IMG/VR virus record: IMGVR_UViG_3300028596_000009
Location: 1 to 64,000 of that record
Strand: one strand, 5' to 3'
Length of the DNA: 64,000 nucleotides
DNA from: a virus
The notes below the pieces were generated by a model, which ran no database searches, was not told where the DNA came from, and saw only the letters and a program-made list of their open reading frames with translations. The position numbers and the translations under genes were made by a program. Of the stretch, positions 7,740-15,037 are shown piece after piece; within the stretch, counting starts at the first letter, position 1; every line of letters begins with the position of its first letter.

Positions 7740-7783
7740 CGGGCGGGTTCCGGGAGTCCTCGGAGCCCGTCCGGATCCTTATC
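7740..7783 (+). promoter_or_regulatory. hairpin followed by TTATC element
   Basis: CGGGCGGG (7740-7747) pairs with CCCGTCCG (7766-7773), with inner TCCG/CGGA pairing. TTATC at 7779-7783 then GACACTGGGAAATGGAGG. Confidence 0.6.
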
Positions 7784-7808
7784 GACACTGGGAAATGGAG
7801 GAAGACGC

Positions 7809-8003
7809 ATGGAGCTGGGACACCTGCCGGAGCTGCGGGCGAAGTTCGAGAAGTTCGCGGAGGCGGCGCGGGAGCTGGACTACGCGATCCAGGTGTACCG
7901 GATGCACTCGATCTGCCCGCTGGACGAAGCGACGGTGCAGAACATCACGCTCGCCCGGCACACGGCGGACAACGTCATGCGGAACATGGAGGAGGGCAAG
8001 TGA
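7809..8003 (+). CDS. hypothetical helical protein, 64 aa
   Basis: ATG at 7809 after GGGAAATGGAGGAAGACGC. Two helices with a CPLDEATVQN turn. Stop overlaps the GTG of the next gene. Confidence 0.75.
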   Translation: MELGHLPELRAKFEKFAEAARELDYAIQVYRMHSICPLDEATVQNITLARHTADNVMRNMEEGK

Positions 8004-8281
8004 GCGAGACCAGCGAGGATGACGGTATCGACGTGAACTGCCTGGAGGTCGGTGACGTCGTCGGCCGGACCTGGGACCGGGACACTCGCGAGGAGGACTC
8101 GTGTCACTGCGACTTCCGGGCGATCGTGGCGTGGGTGGATGCCCGGCCGATGGCGGAGGGCAGGCGCACGGTGGAGGTGATCTCTCACGACCTGATGGCG
8201 GGGGACATCATCCGGGGCAAGGAGGACAACCCGGTCTCGGGTGACTGCCACTGCGACTACATTTTCACCGTGGAACGCTGA
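8000..8281 (+). CDS. hypothetical protein with paired CHCD motifs, 93 aa
   Basis: GTG at 8000 overlaps the preceding stop (GTGA). The motif Cys-His-Cys-Asp followed by an aromatic occurs twice (SCHCDF at ~residue 35 and DCHCDY at ~85), an arrangement well suited to binding one metal ion between two strands. Strongly acidic otherwise. No known family recognised. Confidence 0.78.
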   Translation: MSETSEDDGIDVNCLEVGDVVGRTWDRDTREEDSCHCDFRAIVAWVDARPMAEGRRTVEVISHDLMAGDIIRGKEDNPVSGDCHCDYIFTVER

Positions 8282-8310
8282 CGGTTTCCGTCGCGGGTCG
8301 GGGTGCAGTC

Positions 8311-8348
8311 GGGTTCCGGTGTCTGCCGGAATCCGGCCGGATCCTTAT
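8311..8348 (+). promoter_or_regulatory. hairpin followed by TTATC element
   Basis: GGTTCCGG (8312-8319) pairs with CCGGAATCC (8326-8334). TTATC at 8344-8348 then GGTTTCGGGAAAGG. Confidence 0.6.
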
Positions 8349-8372
8349 CGGTTTCGGGAAAGGTGAAACGAA

Positions 8373-8729
8373 GTGCTGGACAACTGGGTGATCACGGACG
8401 CTGACCCGGTGTGGGACTTCCGCGTGGAGATCAGGTACGACGCGGAGGCCGGACGGCCGGAGAACAACGGCGACGTGTACGACGCCGACATGATGCTGAG
8501 GAAGAGCGGCGAGGAGGCCGCGCGGTGGGCCCGGGACGCGGTGAAGGCGTGGGAACGGGACGAATGGTGTTTCGCCGTCATCACCGTGACGCCGGTGCGC
8601 AAGGATTCCGGGGTGGTGTTCGCGGGTTCCGCCGACTCGCTCGGCGGGTGCGACTACGGATGGCTTCCGGGCGACGTGGACGACAAGCCGACGAACACGG
8701 CCGATCACGCGTACATGCGTACGGCGTGA
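8373..8729 (+). CDS. hypothetical protein, 118 aa
   Basis: GTG at 8373 after GGGAAAGGTGAAACGAA. Alternating strands and a central helix (EEAARWARDAVKAWERDEW). Acidic. No domain recognised. Its stop is followed by ~125 bases without a convincing gene. Confidence 0.75.
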   Translation: MLDNWVITDADPVWDFRVEIRYDAEAGRPENNGDVYDADMMLRKSGEEAARWARDAVKAWERDEWCFAVITVTPVRKDSGVVFAGSADSLGGCDYGWLPGDVDDKPTNTADHAYMRTA

Positions 8730-8792
8730 GTCGACGACATGATCGACATCGCTCGGGACAGCGCCACGGAAGTACTCGGGAAGATGGCCTGA

Positions 8793-8835
8793 AACCTGGT
8801 ATCCGTTCCGGTAGAAACCGGTAAGGATTCAGGTT
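8793..8835 (+). terminator. nested hairpin
   Basis: AACCTG-GT-ATCC (8793-8804) pairs with GGAT-T-CAGGTT (8825-8835), enclosing CCGGT-AGAA-ACCGG. This AT-richer palindrome differs from the GC hairpins of neighbouring junctions. Confidence 0.5.
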
Positions 8836-8854
8836 CGAAAAGAGGATGGGAAGC

Positions 8855-9295
8855 ATGGAGTTCTGGCACACGCACTACGACCCGTACGGGCCTCCGCGCA
8901 AGGTGGCGGGAACGCTGCTGGACTGCGACCAGTGGATGTCGCACGACGTATCGCGCTCGGGAATCCACGCGGACTACCCGTACGCGCCCGAGCTGGTTCC
9001 GTCCAAGTCGACGGGAATGGACCCGGCGGCCGAACGCAGCCTGATGGAGCACATCACCGCCACGACGGACATGTCCCGGCCGCTGGGCATCACGGACGTG
9101 AGCGGGCCGCAGGACGACGACGGCAACGGGCGGGGAGCCCTGCGTTATCTGGTCCGGGTGTCCGCACGGACCCCGCACGGCGCCTGGGGAGTCATCACCT
9201 TCGGTCTGTACGACACGGGCTGGAACCGTGTGCCGGAGAACCCGCACCCCGGTTATCCGCACTGGTCCTCGTTCTGCGAGAACTGCGGCCACTGA
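8855..9295 (+). CDS. hypothetical protein, 146 aa
   Basis: ATG at 8855 preferred over 8846 because AAGAGG then lies ~9 bases upstream rather than abutting the codon. Long His/Tyr/Pro-rich N-terminus, a beta-like centre (RGALRYLVRVSARTP) and a terminal FCENCG pair of Cys. No family recognised. Confidence 0.75.
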   Translation: MEFWHTHYDPYGPPRKVAGTLLDCDQWMSHDVSRSGIHADYPYAPELVPSKSTGMDPAAERSLMEHITATTDMSRPLGITDVSGPQDDDGNGRGALRYLVRVSARTPHGAWGVITFGLYDTGWNRVPENPHPGYPHWSSFCENCGH

Positions 9296-9327
9296 TCTAT
9301 CCGTTCTGGAACAAGGAGAAAGACACC

Positions 9328-9681
9328 ATGAGCACCTTCAAGTACTTCAAGCCTGCTGAGCTGATGCAGTACGGCGCCGGTGCCCGGGACTTCGAAACGG
9401 TGATCGGCCGCAAGGGCGCGGACGCCGAGCGGGTCGGGCTGAACAACGCCGCCAGGATCACCCGCACGCGGGAAGGGTTCGCCCGCAAGCCGGAGCAGAC
9501 GTGGAACGCCCGTTACGGCATGGGGCTGTACGGCAAGACGATCGACGGCGTCGAGTGGACGCAGGGCGCGCACCCGGACGCCGAGGACGGCATGGTGACG
9601 GTCCGGTTCGACGACGGGACGCAGGAGTACATCAGCCGGAAGGATCTGCTGTGCGTGGAGTTCGTCGAGATCGGTAAGTGA
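9328..9681 (+). CDS. hypothetical protein, 117 aa
   Basis: ATG at 9328 after GAACAAGGAGAAAGACACC; CTATCCGTTCTGGAAC upstream is a degenerate copy of the TTATC element. Basic middle (NNAARITRTREGFARKPEQT) and a C-terminal beta-like region with DDGTQEYISRKDLL. No domain recognised. Confidence 0.78.
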   Translation: MSTFKYFKPAELMQYGAGARDFETVIGRKGADAERVGLNNAARITRTREGFARKPEQTWNARYGMGLYGKTIDGVEWTQGAHPDAEDGMVTVRFDDGTQEYISRKDLLCVEFVEIGK

Positions 9682-9778
9682 CGGGCCGGTCTTCGCGGCT
9701 TATCCGGTCTGGGTGCCGGGTCGGATGAGCCGAGTGGACTTACCCGCTGGGTGAGTACTGGAAAGGGAGGAAGGCGTC

Positions 9779-10183
9779 ATGGAGTTTTCCGAGTACGTGC
9801 GGGACATGGACGGCCGTACGGGCGCGGTGGTCACTACGTTCCCGGAGCAGGGCAAGTTCCACGTGGACTGGTTCGACGGTTCCCAGTCGACGGAGAGCCT
9901 GGCCGACGAGCGTCAGGAGAACGACGACCGCGACTGGTGGTGGGTCCGGCTGCTGGACCGGGCGACGGCGACCAGGTGCCGGGACGCGGTCCGGGCGTGG
10001 ACCGGGGACAACGCGGCGACGCTGCACGAGCCGGGGTTCCACGCCGACGGGTGGACGATCGCCCTGGAGAGCGGGCCGGAGGACTGGACCATCAAGATCT
10101 CGGAGCCGGGAGTCGCCCAGTGGCCTGCCGGGGTGGCTGTGGAGCCGCTGAACCATTGGGCCCTGTCCGTGTTCGTCGACTGA
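9779..10183 (+). CDS. hypothetical protein, 134 aa
   Basis: ATG at 9779 after GGAAAGGGAGGAAGGCGTC. Acidic, Trp-rich (DDRDWWWVRLLDRA). The leader holds a TTATCCGG at 9699 that fits the motif less well and lies 75 bases from the start. Function unknown. Confidence 0.78.
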   Translation: MEFSEYVRDMDGRTGAVVTTFPEQGKFHVDWFDGSQSTESLADERQENDDRDWWWVRLLDRATATRCRDAVRAWTGDNAATLHEPGFHADGWTIALESGPEDWTIKISEPGVAQWPAGVAVEPLNHWALSVFVD

Positions 10184-10200
10184 CCGAAGGAGTTCGGGAC

Positions 10201-10491
10201 ATGACGCGGACGATCGCCGTGGATCCGTGGGGCTGCGGGTGCACGGAGTGCATCACGGGTGAGTATGTGCCGCTGCGCCGTGCGACGGACGACAACGTGG
10301 CAGATCTCCTGGCGGGCAGGATCGCTAACCATCTCGACAACGGAACCGAGCTGGACGTGATGGTCACGTACCGGACCGATTCCACCGGCAGGAACACGGT
10401 GCTGCGGGTCGACAGCGTGTCGGTCCGGTACACCCACCACGACGGACAGATGCAGACCTGGACGCCGGACCCGTTCCGGGCCGGGCTGTAG
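10201..10491 (+). CDS. hypothetical protein, 96 aa
   Basis: ATG at 10201 after GAAGGAGTTCGGGAC. N-terminal Cys trio (WGCGCTECITG, residues ~10-20), then helical and beta-like stretches ending in a Trp/Pro segment. Possibly zinc-binding. Confidence 0.75.
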   Translation: MTRTIAVDPWGCGCTECITGEYVPLRRATDDNVADLLAGRIANHLDNGTELDVMVTYRTDSTGRNTVLRVDSVSVRYTHHDGQMQTWTPDPFRAGL

Positions 10492-10506
10492 GGGAGAGGG
10501 AGAAAG

Positions 10507-10971
10507 ATGCAGACGAAGGTCATATGTGCGCCGCTCGGCGGTGTGGGGGTTCCGGGGTTCGGCCTGTGGCTGGGACAGCGGGCCGTGGAGGTCGAGCGGG
10601 AGACCATCCTGGTCCGCAGCAGGCTGGAGGTGGACAACCCGCTGCGGATGGTGGCCGACGAGAAGCACCGCAGTTTCGCCGGTTTGCTGCACCGGTGGGT
10701 GCTGCTGACGAAGCACAGGACGTCGCCGGAGGGCGGACCGAACCCGCGCGCCGACTTCGAGAGCCACTTGATCGCGCAGGTGGTGACGGCGGCCGAGATG
10801 CACGAGAACGCTGCGAAAGGCCAGGTTCGCGGTCGGTCGATGGTGCTGATCAGCGCGGAGTACGAGTGGGCCCGGCTGTTCCTCGCCCGGTACCTCGGCA
10901 TCGACCCGAAGCGGGTGGCCGAGTGCGGCAGCAGGGCGGATGAGGTCGCGGCGCTCGGGGGCGTGCGGTGA
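10507..10971 (+). CDS. hypothetical protein, 154 aa
   Basis: ATG at 10507 after GGGGAGAGGGAGAAAG. Gly-rich N-terminus (LGGVGVPGFGLWLG) then mostly helices with several His, including LLHRWVLLTKHR. Coupled by overlap to the membrane protein downstream. No recognised family. Confidence 0.78.
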   Translation: MQTKVICAPLGGVGVPGFGLWLGQRAVEVERETILVRSRLEVDNPLRMVADEKHRSFAGLLHRWVLLTKHRTSPEGGPNPRADFESHLIAQVVTAAEMHENAAKGQVRGRSMVLISAEYEWARLFLARYLGIDPKRVAECGSRADEVAALGGVR

Positions 10972-11228
10972 GCCGGTTGAAGAGACTGGGCACTCCGGCG
11001 GGCATCACGCTGGCCGTCTGGGCGGTTCTCGCCGTGTTCATCGTGCTGGTCCTCAAGCCGTCGATGCGGGACAGCTTCATCTCGGGTTCGGAAGTGTCCC
11101 GGGATGTTCTGACGCAGTGCGAGCGGGGCCACGGGCCGTGTGACACGGCGCTGCGTGAGGCGAACGACCGGCTCCGTCCGATGGGTCTGCGGATCTTCGA
11201 GGACGGGAGTGTGGTGCAGGAGCGCTGA
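10968..11228 (+). CDS. single-pass membrane protein, 86 aa
   Basis: GTG at 10968 overlaps the preceding stop. Basic N-terminus (MSRLKRLG) followed by one hydrophobic helix (residues ~11-30), then a ~55-residue soluble tail with two Cys (CERGHGPC) that may form a disulfide if outside. Positive-inside rule suggests N-in/C-out. Could be an envelope-acting accessory protein; inference only. Confidence 0.75.
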   Translation: MSRLKRLGTPAGITLAVWAVLAVFIVLVLKPSMRDSFISGSEVSRDVLTQCERGHGPCDTALREANDRLRPMGLRIFEDGSVVQER

Positions 11229-11259
11229 TCGGTTGCGGCCGGGGGATGCATGAGGCGCC

Positions 11260-11264
11260 TTATC
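11260..11264 (+). promoter_or_regulatory. TTATC element, long leader
   Basis: CCTTATCGGGTCTGG lies 53 bases before the ATG at 11318, about twice the usual spacing; the insert CTTCCTCCAGTCGTCATCTCGGC separates it from the GGGAAGGAG binding site. Confidence 0.45.
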
Positions 11265-11317
11265 GGGTCTGGTGCTTCCTCCAGTCGTCATCTCGGCGAC
11301 GGGAAGGAGAGCTGAAC

Positions 11318-11575
11318 ATGCACGACTACGACGAGATGCGGACGTTCCAGTTCGGCGAGGAGCACCCCGGGTATCGGCGGGAGCTGGCCCCGATCACCCC
11401 GACGGCGGAGGACATCCTCGACCCGGACTGGCACGAAGCCTGGCTTGCGGCGCAGGAGCACACGGACGCGGAGAACGCGAGCATCTGGAAGTCCAACAAC
11501 CGGACGGAGGTCGCCCGGCTGCGCGGGATCCTCGCGGCGCACGGGATCGACCCGGACCAGGACGAGGAGGGGTGA
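11318..11575 (+). CDS. hypothetical protein, 85 aa
   Basis: ATG at 11318 after GGGAAGGAGAGCTGAAC. Acidic helical protein (LDPDWHEAWLAAQEHTD), a C-terminal helix with LRGILAAHGIDP. Two bases from the next ATG. Confidence 0.78.
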   Translation: MHDYDEMRTFQFGEEHPGYRRELAPITPTAEDILDPDWHEAWLAAQEHTDAENASIWKSNNRTEVARLRGILAAHGIDPDQDEEG

Positions 11576-11577
11576 CG

Positions 11578-11805
11578 ATGAGCGACCTTCTGTATCGGCT
11601 GATCAACGAGGCGCCGGACGGCGTCACGGTCAAGGACACGGGAACCCACAACGGTAGGCGGGTGATCCAGTGGTGGGCCTGTGAGCGGTACGGGATCAGC
11701 CTGCGCACCGGCGAGGGGTACCACTGGGCGGAGGCCCCGGCGGAAGAGGAACTGTGGTTCGGTCCGGCCGAGGCCCCGTTCCGGTTCGAAGGGGAGATGG
11801 GGTGA
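11578..11805 (+). CDS. hypothetical protein, 75 aa
   Basis: ATG at 11578, binding site GAGGAGGGG in the end of the upstream gene. Trp/Glu-rich, beta-like. Stop overlaps the next GTG. Confidence 0.75.
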   Translation: MSDLLYRLINEAPDGVTVKDTGTHNGRRVIQWWACERYGISLRTGEGYHWAEAPAEEELWFGPAEAPFRFEGEMG

Positions 11806-12071
11806 GGGTCGAACGTCGGGCGGCGATACGTGAGCTGCTGCGTGAGCTGTTTCGGATACGGGCCAGCGCGGTGGCGACCACGGAGCGGATCGTGGCTGTC
11901 CTGCCGTCCGGCGAGGCGTGGCACGCGGTGTACCGGTTCGACGGGCCCGGTCTGGGGTGCTGGGACTTCTTCCCCCAGTCCCGTAACCCCGACTCGTACG
12001 ACCTGATGGTGTCCGATCAGCTCCGGACAACGAGGGAGGTGGTTGACCGCGTGCGGCGCATGATCGGCTGA
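11802..12071 (+). CDS. hypothetical protein, 89 aa
   Basis: GTG at 11802 overlaps the previous stop. Arg-rich N-terminal helix (RRAAIRELLRELFRIRA) then a beta-like core and a C-terminal amphipathic helix. The basic helix could contact nucleic acid. No family recognised. Confidence 0.75.
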   Translation: MRVERRAAIRELLRELFRIRASAVATTERIVAVLPSGEAWHAVYRFDGPGLGCWDFFPQSRNPDSYDLMVSDQLRTTREVVDRVRRMIG

Positions 12072-12088
12072 ACCTGTGCGCCTTGGTG

Positions 12089-12118
12089 GGGCACCCGGCT
12101 TATCGATTCCGGGTGCCC
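12089..12118 (+). promoter_or_regulatory. TTATC element inside a perfect hairpin loop
   Basis: GGGCACCCGG (12089-12098) and CCGGGTGCCC (12109-12118) form a perfect 10-bp stem; the loop is CTTATCGATT. Elsewhere TTATC follows the hairpin, so this copy presents the motif single-stranded in RNA. Confidence 0.65.
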
Positions 12119-12148
12119 TCGCCATTCCGTCCAGGGAGGGAGAGAAGG

Positions 12149-12352
12149 ATGCAGGACCAGTGTGTGAAGGGAGACGGCGGGGTGTGCGTGAAGCACGCGG
12201 CCTCGTTCGACGGCGGTCACACGGAGTGGGGCAACGAGCCGGTGTGCGACTGGTACGCGGGGATGTGGGTGCACGGTGAGTGCATGGTGTGCCCGGCCCC
12301 CAAGGTGTCTGCGCCGAAGAAGCGCAGGAGGAGGGAGAGCAGCGATGCATGA
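12149..12352 (+). CDS. Cys-rich hypothetical protein, 67 aa
   Basis: ATG at 12149 after CAGGGAGGGAGAGAAGG. Five Cys (at ~5, 12, 33, 45, 48, the last two as CMVC) and several His, then a Lys/Arg-rich tail (PKKRRRRES). Suggests a small zinc-binding, nucleic-acid-contacting protein. Overlaps the next gene by 8 bases. Confidence 0.75.
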   Translation: MQDQCVKGDGGVCVKHAASFDGGHTEWGNEPVCDWYAGMWVHGECMVCPAPKVSAPKKRRRRESSDA

Positions 12353-12659
12353 CGTGAAGGACCCGAGCGAGATTCTCGCCGGTCGCAAGGCGTACACCAC
12401 GTGTGGTGACACGGACTGTGACGCGTTGGTCCTGGCGTGGCTGGGCGTCGACATGAACGACGTGGACTCGGTGCGCATGGTCCGCAACCTTCCGGTGGAC
12501 GGCCGGATGGTGTCGTGTGTGCCGCTGGTGGTGCCGCAGGGCGCGGACATGTTCTGTGCCGTGTGCGGGATGTTCGTGATGCACGGCATCGCCTGCCGGG
12601 ACACCGAGGACCACCCGGGGACGGGTGCGCCGCACCCCGACTTCGCCGACCTGATCTGA
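12345..12659 (+). CDS. hypothetical protein with Cys motifs, 104 aa
   Basis: ATG at 12345 lies within the 3' end of the upstream gene behind GGAGGGAGAGC. Cys pairs at CGDTDC (~residues 20-25) and CAVC (~71-74) plus a later Cys before a His/Pro-rich tail. Possibly zinc-binding. No family. Confidence 0.78.
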   Translation: MHDVKDPSEILAGRKAYTTCGDTDCDALVLAWLGVDMNDVDSVRMVRNLPVDGRMVSCVPLVVPQGADMFCAVCGMFVMHGIACRDTEDHPGTGAPHPDFADLI

Positions 12660-12670
12660 GAGGGAACGAC

Positions 12671-12931
12671 ATGGCTTACGACAAGCGCGGGGACCTGACG
12701 CACCGCACGGTGACCTTCAGAGGGGATCCGGACCAAATCGGTCTGGTGGTCCACGACGGCAGCGGTGAGCGGGTCCGGGTGCGCTTCAAGGGCGCGGAGT
12801 ACCCGAACAGCCCCCACTACCAGCCCGGTGGTCCCGGTGAGTACGTGGACCGGGGCGCGCTGACCGACGTGACCGACGTCCGCGACCTGGCGGCGGAGTG
12901 GGGTTACACCGAAGAGGAGGACGAGGACTGA
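12671..12931 (+). CDS. hypothetical protein, 86 aa
   Basis: ATG at 12671 after GAGAGGGAACGAC. Small beta-barrel-like pattern (LTHRTVTFRGDPDQIGLVV) with a short acidic tail (TEEEDED). Stop overlaps the next start (TGATG). Confidence 0.78.
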   Translation: MAYDKRGDLTHRTVTFRGDPDQIGLVVHDGSGERVRVRFKGAEYPNSPHYQPGGPGEYVDRGALTDVTDVRDLAAEWGYTEEEDED

Positions 12932-13089
12932 TGGACAGCACGTATGTACTCGCGGAGCCGACCAACGCGCTGGAGCCCGGCGAGCCGGTGAAGATCAAGG
13001 CGATCGGGCCGTACGGGGAATCCAAGTGGGTCAGCGTCACGCCGGAGCGGTTCGGCCAGATTCTGGCGCTGTTCGAGAACGACAACTGA
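12931..13089 (+). CDS. hypothetical protein, 52 aa
   Basis: ATG at 12931 within TGATG, behind GAAGAGGAGGACGAGG. Small protein with Pro/Glu-rich strands and a C-terminal helix (RFGQILALFEN). Unknown. Confidence 0.72.
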   Translation: MDSTYVLAEPTNALEPGEPVKIKAIGPYGESKWVSVTPERFGQILALFENDN

Positions 13090-13093
13090 CGGG

Positions 13094-13098
13094 TTATC
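13094..13098 (+). promoter_or_regulatory. compact TTATC element
   Basis: GGGTTATCAGGAAAGGGAAAGACC fills nearly the whole 25-base gap. This short form lacks a hairpin and has A after TTATC; the same compact form recurs at 15747, 23683 and 27796. Confidence 0.6.
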
Positions 13099-13114
13099 AG
13101 GAAAGGGAAAGACC

Positions 13115-13624
13115 ATGACCGAAAGCACCATCTGCCCGCTGTGCAAGATCAACGAGCGCGAGTACGACAGCGAGCCGTCCGGCCGGGGGAGCTACTTCTC
13201 CCACTGCACCCGGTGTTCGTCGCTGATCACGCAGTCGGAGCACAACCACACGGTCTACCCGTCCCCGGCGCAGGTGGCGGCCGGTTCGTACCGCGCAGGT
13301 CACTCCTGGCGGACGGCACAGACCACCATCCCGATCATGGAGTCGGGTGTGCACGTCGGCTACCGCTGCACCCGGTTCGAACAGTGCGGCTGGGAACGCC
13401 GCTTCACGCCGGAGGAGCTGGAGCCGTGCACCGAGCACACGGACCGCTTCGGGTTCCCGATCGAAATGATCAAGGGCCGGTGTGCCCGCCTGCACGTGGA
13501 CCGGCTGGCCCTCGGTGAGATCGACGGGCGGGGTTACATCACGGAGCACGGGCGTGGTGTGGAGGTGGCCCGCGAGATCGCCACCACGTGGGACCCCGGC
13601 CGGTACGTCGAGCCGGTCCGGTAG
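13115..13624 (+). CDS. zinc-ribbon-like hypothetical protein, 169 aa
   Basis: ATG at 13115. N-terminal CPLC (residues 7-10) and CTRC (~31-34) form a typical four-Cys zinc ribbon; two further Cys (YRCTRFEQCGW) follow. The C-terminal half has helices with Arg/Glu. Probably nucleic-acid- or protein-binding. Exact role unknown. Confidence 0.8.
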   Translation: MTESTICPLCKINEREYDSEPSGRGSYFSHCTRCSSLITQSEHNHTVYPSPAQVAAGSYRAGHSWRTAQTTIPIMESGVHVGYRCTRFEQCGWERRFTPEELEPCTEHTDRFGFPIEMIKGRCARLHVDRLALGEIDGRGYITEHGRGVEVAREIATTWDPGRYVEPVR

Positions 13625-13648
13625 AGAGTCTGGTCGGGCTTCGGGAGG

Positions 13649-13681
13649 GCGCGGCTTGCCGCGCTTTCCAGTGGCCTTATC
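13649..13681 (+). promoter_or_regulatory. terminator-like hairpin with TTATC element
   Basis: GCGCGG-CTTG-CCGCGC-TTT (13649-13667), then CCAGTGGCC and TTATC at 13677-13681. Same organisation and spacer as 5964-5996, also upstream of or near an IDW-family gene. Confidence 0.65.
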
Positions 13682-13724
13682 GGCTGTGGGCCGCCGGACG
13701 GCGGCTTGGCGGGAAGGGGAAGCG

Positions 13725-14051
13725 ATGATCGAGAGCACCGGCCGGGGGCACGGCCCCATGACGCAGAAGGTCATGGACTGGGTGGTGTCGACTCCGACGC
13801 TGCGGGCGTACCTGGCGCAGATCGCGGAGGGGGACAGGTTCAACTACGGGGACAACGCCCTCGCCGAGATGGTGATGAGCCTGCTGCACACGGAGCCGAA
13901 CGACCTCACGCTGGACATGCTGGCGGAGATGGGGGTCAGTCACGAGAGTGCCCGGGAGGTGGGTGCGGAGCTGGAGCGAACGGAGCGGTACTGGGTGGAG
14001 CACATCGACTGGGAGGCCGTCCGTAACTTCCTGATCGGAGGAAACGCATGA
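13725..14051 (+). CDS. hypothetical protein, IDW paralogue 3, 108 aa
   Basis: ATG at 13725 after GGGAAGGGGAAGCG. Helical protein related to the 5.2-5.9 kb pair: helix with LRAYLAQIAEGD, a conserved LLH segment in the centre and terminal VEHIDWEAVRNFL. Stop overlaps the next ATG (ATGA). Confidence 0.78.
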   Translation: MIESTGRGHGPMTQKVMDWVVSTPTLRAYLAQIAEGDRFNYGDNALAEMVMSLLHTEPNDLTLDMLAEMGVSHESAREVGAELERTERYWVEHIDWEAVRNFLIGGNA

Positions 14052-14539
14052 GCTGGATCCGGCACGGTTTCGCGCGAGACGCCGGAGACTTCGCCAATGA
14101 CATCCAGGTCGGCAGCTCGGCGGCAGTCTGGTTCGTGAATCCGGAGCTTCCGGGACGCCTGGTGACGGTGTACATGTGCCCGGTGGCACCGGTGCTGGAC
14201 TTCGATGACCAGCCGAAGTGTGAGCACCGGGCCGAACTCCTGGAGGACTTCGGGAACGGCGTGGGGCGCTACGCCCCGCTTCCGGCGGAGCACTGGAGCT
14301 GCACGCACAGGATGGGCGCGGTCGACATTCAGATGGTCACTGAGTTCATGATCTGTGACGACGTGGAGGATCCGGGTTCCACCGAGAAGTGGTCGGCCTA
14401 CGACCACCAGAGCCGGGAGACGCCTCCGTTCTCGGGAACGGTCGAGGAGATCATCAGGGCTGCGGAGGCCAAGGCCGTCACTCTGGCGGAGGGGTTCGAC
14501 GCGAACCTGTCGATCCACTGGGACGGCGAACGGTTCTGA
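14048..14539 (+). CDS. hypothetical protein, 163 aa
   Basis: ATG at 14048 overlaps the stop of IDW paralogue 3; AGGAAACGC precedes it. Cys at MCPV, KCEH, SCTH and ICDD are spread through the first 105 residues; acidic C-terminal half with a helix (VEEIIRAAEAKAVTLAEGF). No family recognised. Confidence 0.78.
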   Translation: MSWIRHGFARDAGDFANDIQVGSSAAVWFVNPELPGRLVTVYMCPVAPVLDFDDQPKCEHRAELLEDFGNGVGRYAPLPAEHWSCTHRMGAVDIQMVTEFMICDDVEDPGSTEKWSAYDHQSRETPPFSGTVEEIIRAAEAKAVTLAEGFDANLSIHWDGERF

Positions 14540-14581
14540 CGATCACCAACTGAAAAGCTGGCCTGATTTCGACCGCATCAA

Positions 14582-14652
14582 GGGCGCGCACGATGGATCT
14601 CTAGTAGGTTCTCGTGTGCGTCCTTGTCGTTATCGTGAGATGGCGGCTTATC
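14582..14652 (+). promoter_or_regulatory. long hairpin plus two TTATC copies
   Basis: GGGCGCGCACGA (14582-14593) pairs over 12 positions with TCGTGTGCGTCC (14612-14623). TTATC occurs at 14630-14634 (right after the hairpin) and again at 14648-14652, before CTTTCGGAACTG and a GAGGAG site. The doubled element is unique here. Confidence 0.6.
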
Positions 14653-14684
14653 GCTTTCGGAACTGAACACGAGGAGAAAACGAC

Positions 14685-15008
14685 ATGAAGGTAACCACCC
14701 GCTCGATCACCGTGGAGATCCTGGCCATGGAGCTGGCCAACCGCTCCGTGTGGCACGGGCAGAACATCCACGGGCACTCGGTGCAGGGCATCCACTTCGG
14801 CGGGCGGGGCATCCTGCCGGAGCCGTACTGGACGGCCGCCGAGGGCGCCGTGTACGCGGTCTACCACTACGAGACGCCGATCGCCTGGGAGGGCACCGGC
14901 GGCGCGTGGTACGTGCCGAACGAGCGCTACAGCCAGACCACCAACGTCTTCCGGAACAAGGTCGTCAAGGCTCTGGAGGCCAACGGTTACACGGTCGAGT
15001 CGATCTGA
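14685..15008 (+). CDS. hypothetical protein, 107 aa
   Basis: ATG at 14685 after GAGGAGAAAACGAC. N-terminal amphipathic strand/helix (STVEILAMELANR-like), a His/Gly-rich centre and a C-terminal helix NVFRNKVVKALEANGY. No family recognised. Confidence 0.78.
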   Translation: MKVTTRSITVEILAMELANRSVWHGQNIHGHSVQGIHFGGRGILPEPYWTAAEGAVYAVYHYETPIAWEGTGGAWYVPNERYSQTTNVFRNKVVKALEANGYTVESI

Positions 15009-15037
15009 GAAACCACCCAGGAAAGGACCGAAAGACG

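Noticed and set aside
8740-8793. 17-codon ORF between 8373 and 8855 genes
   Set aside because: No ribosome binding site; too short to support.
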